Assembly (NCBI GenBank): GCA_035222895.1
Contig: JAVYIG010000092.1
Span: 62,001 to 126,000, forward strand
Length of the DNA: 64,000 bases
Direction of reading: 5' to 3'
Source: Strongylocentrotus droebachiensis
Lineage: Eukaryota > Echinodermata > Echinoidea > Camarodonta > Strongylocentrotidae
The position numbers and the translations under genes are program-made. Below are positions 63,365 to 64,000 of the stretch, one piece after another. The first letter of the stretch is position 1. Each line of letters starts with the position of its first letter. Below the pieces are notes generated by a model, which made no database searches, was not told where the DNA came from, and worked only from the letters and a program-made list of their open reading frames with translations.

Positions 63365-64000
63365 ATGTAGAAAAGAAAAACAATACTCAGTGAAAAATGT
63401 ACATGTTGATAGCAACAGTTTGTTATAGTCCCACCGGTTTGCATTAAACTTGTATGTTGGAAGTCAAAGTACAGTCAAGCGTTAACACTACTGAAGACAG
63501 GCATTCAAATATTAAATGTGATGAAACATCCAGAACCCCTTTTCTTTTGCCTATTGCATTTCATTACTTACATACTTCTGGTGTACGGCAAAAAACAAGA
63601 GAAAGATACTCCAAGCCATATCGAGGACCAAATTGAAACAATGGAATACCCTTCCCGAAAATGACGGACTCTTCTTTAGAATACCCGAGCAAAACATAGT
63701 AATTTCAGTTTGTCGTCAAACGAGCCAACGAACCCTTTCTACTCCCGTCTGCTAGTATTTTAGACGCGTTTACACACGCACCAACAAACACAGCCAAAGA
63801 AAGTTGATTTTATATGTTTGAATCATAATACGTGATACAAGGAATAGGATATATTATTGGAATTATTTTATAACAGAAGAGCTCATGCTTATAATTCACA
63901 GTTTCAATATGCAGCTTGCACTAATAAAATACTCATACATCTTTCATAACTTGATTTTGTATCTATAACTTGGCCAGCTTGTATACTTATATATATATCA
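63365..64000. other. STK32 intron upstream of the C-lobe exon
   Basis: Polypyrimidine stretch before the acceptor, then AT-rich intronic sequence to the window edge. No further STK32 exon recognised. Confidence 0.6.

Overview
The window is nuclear DNA of an intron-rich animal. It is AT-rich, with long introns, GT-AG splice sites and dense interspersed repeats of several transposon classes. Three conserved animal genes are recognisable: PGM3 (phosphoacetylglucosamine mutase, minus strand, 5' part only), ETF1 (eukaryotic release factor eRF1, plus strand, all ten coding exons) and STK32 (YANK-type serine/threonine kinase, minus strand, the last five coding exons). A Mag/SURL-like Ty3 retrotransposon, hAT, TTAA and TA target-site MITEs, and tRNA-derived SINEs with (AAT)n tails suggest a marine invertebrate. 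An echinoderm or another deuterostome or lophotrochozoan is possible, but the species cannot be fixed from sequence alone.

Layout: 1-7175 holds PGM3 coding exons 4 to 1 read right to left, with repeat-bearing introns. 7176-13299 is the divergent intergenic interval between PGM3 and ETF1, made largely of repeats: a degenerate GGGGCACTTAT minisatellite, a 2.1-kb TA-flanked element with a LINE 3' end, and two CAGGGGCGG-type MITEs. 13300-42966 is ETF1. Its 18-kb first intron contains a composite foldback element, a 4.9-kb DNA transposon with perfect 28-bp terminal inverted repeats, two hAT MITEs, and a young, almost intact Ty3 retrotransposon. 43000-55760 is the convergent ETF1/STK32 intergenic region, with a Tc1/mariner-like MITE, a GTGATG-type satellite built around two foldback copies, and a TTAA MITE. 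55760-63360 holds STK32 coding exons.

Three observations stand out. First, the intron after the STK32 exon at 63244-63360 opens with a 2.5-kb array of 33 copies of a 75/78-bp unit. The unit is a duplication of that exon's own 3' end plus its 5' splice site, so the array is a string of decoy splice donors that also stays open in the exon's reading frame. Second, the 4.9-kb transposon in ETF1 intron 1 carries nine copies of TGAAGCCTCCGAAACA, eight of them paired with GTTAAC or GTTAGC, clustered near both ends, plus two in-frame exons of an unidentified protein. Third, the Ty3 element has a target-site duplication, LTRs that differ only by a 10-bp indel, and a single in-frame TGA in a gag-pol frame of about 1,315 codons.

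The three genes have unrelated housekeeping or signalling roles: UDP-GlcNAc synthesis, translation termination and protein phosphorylation. Nothing in the sequence suggests that they form a functional unit.
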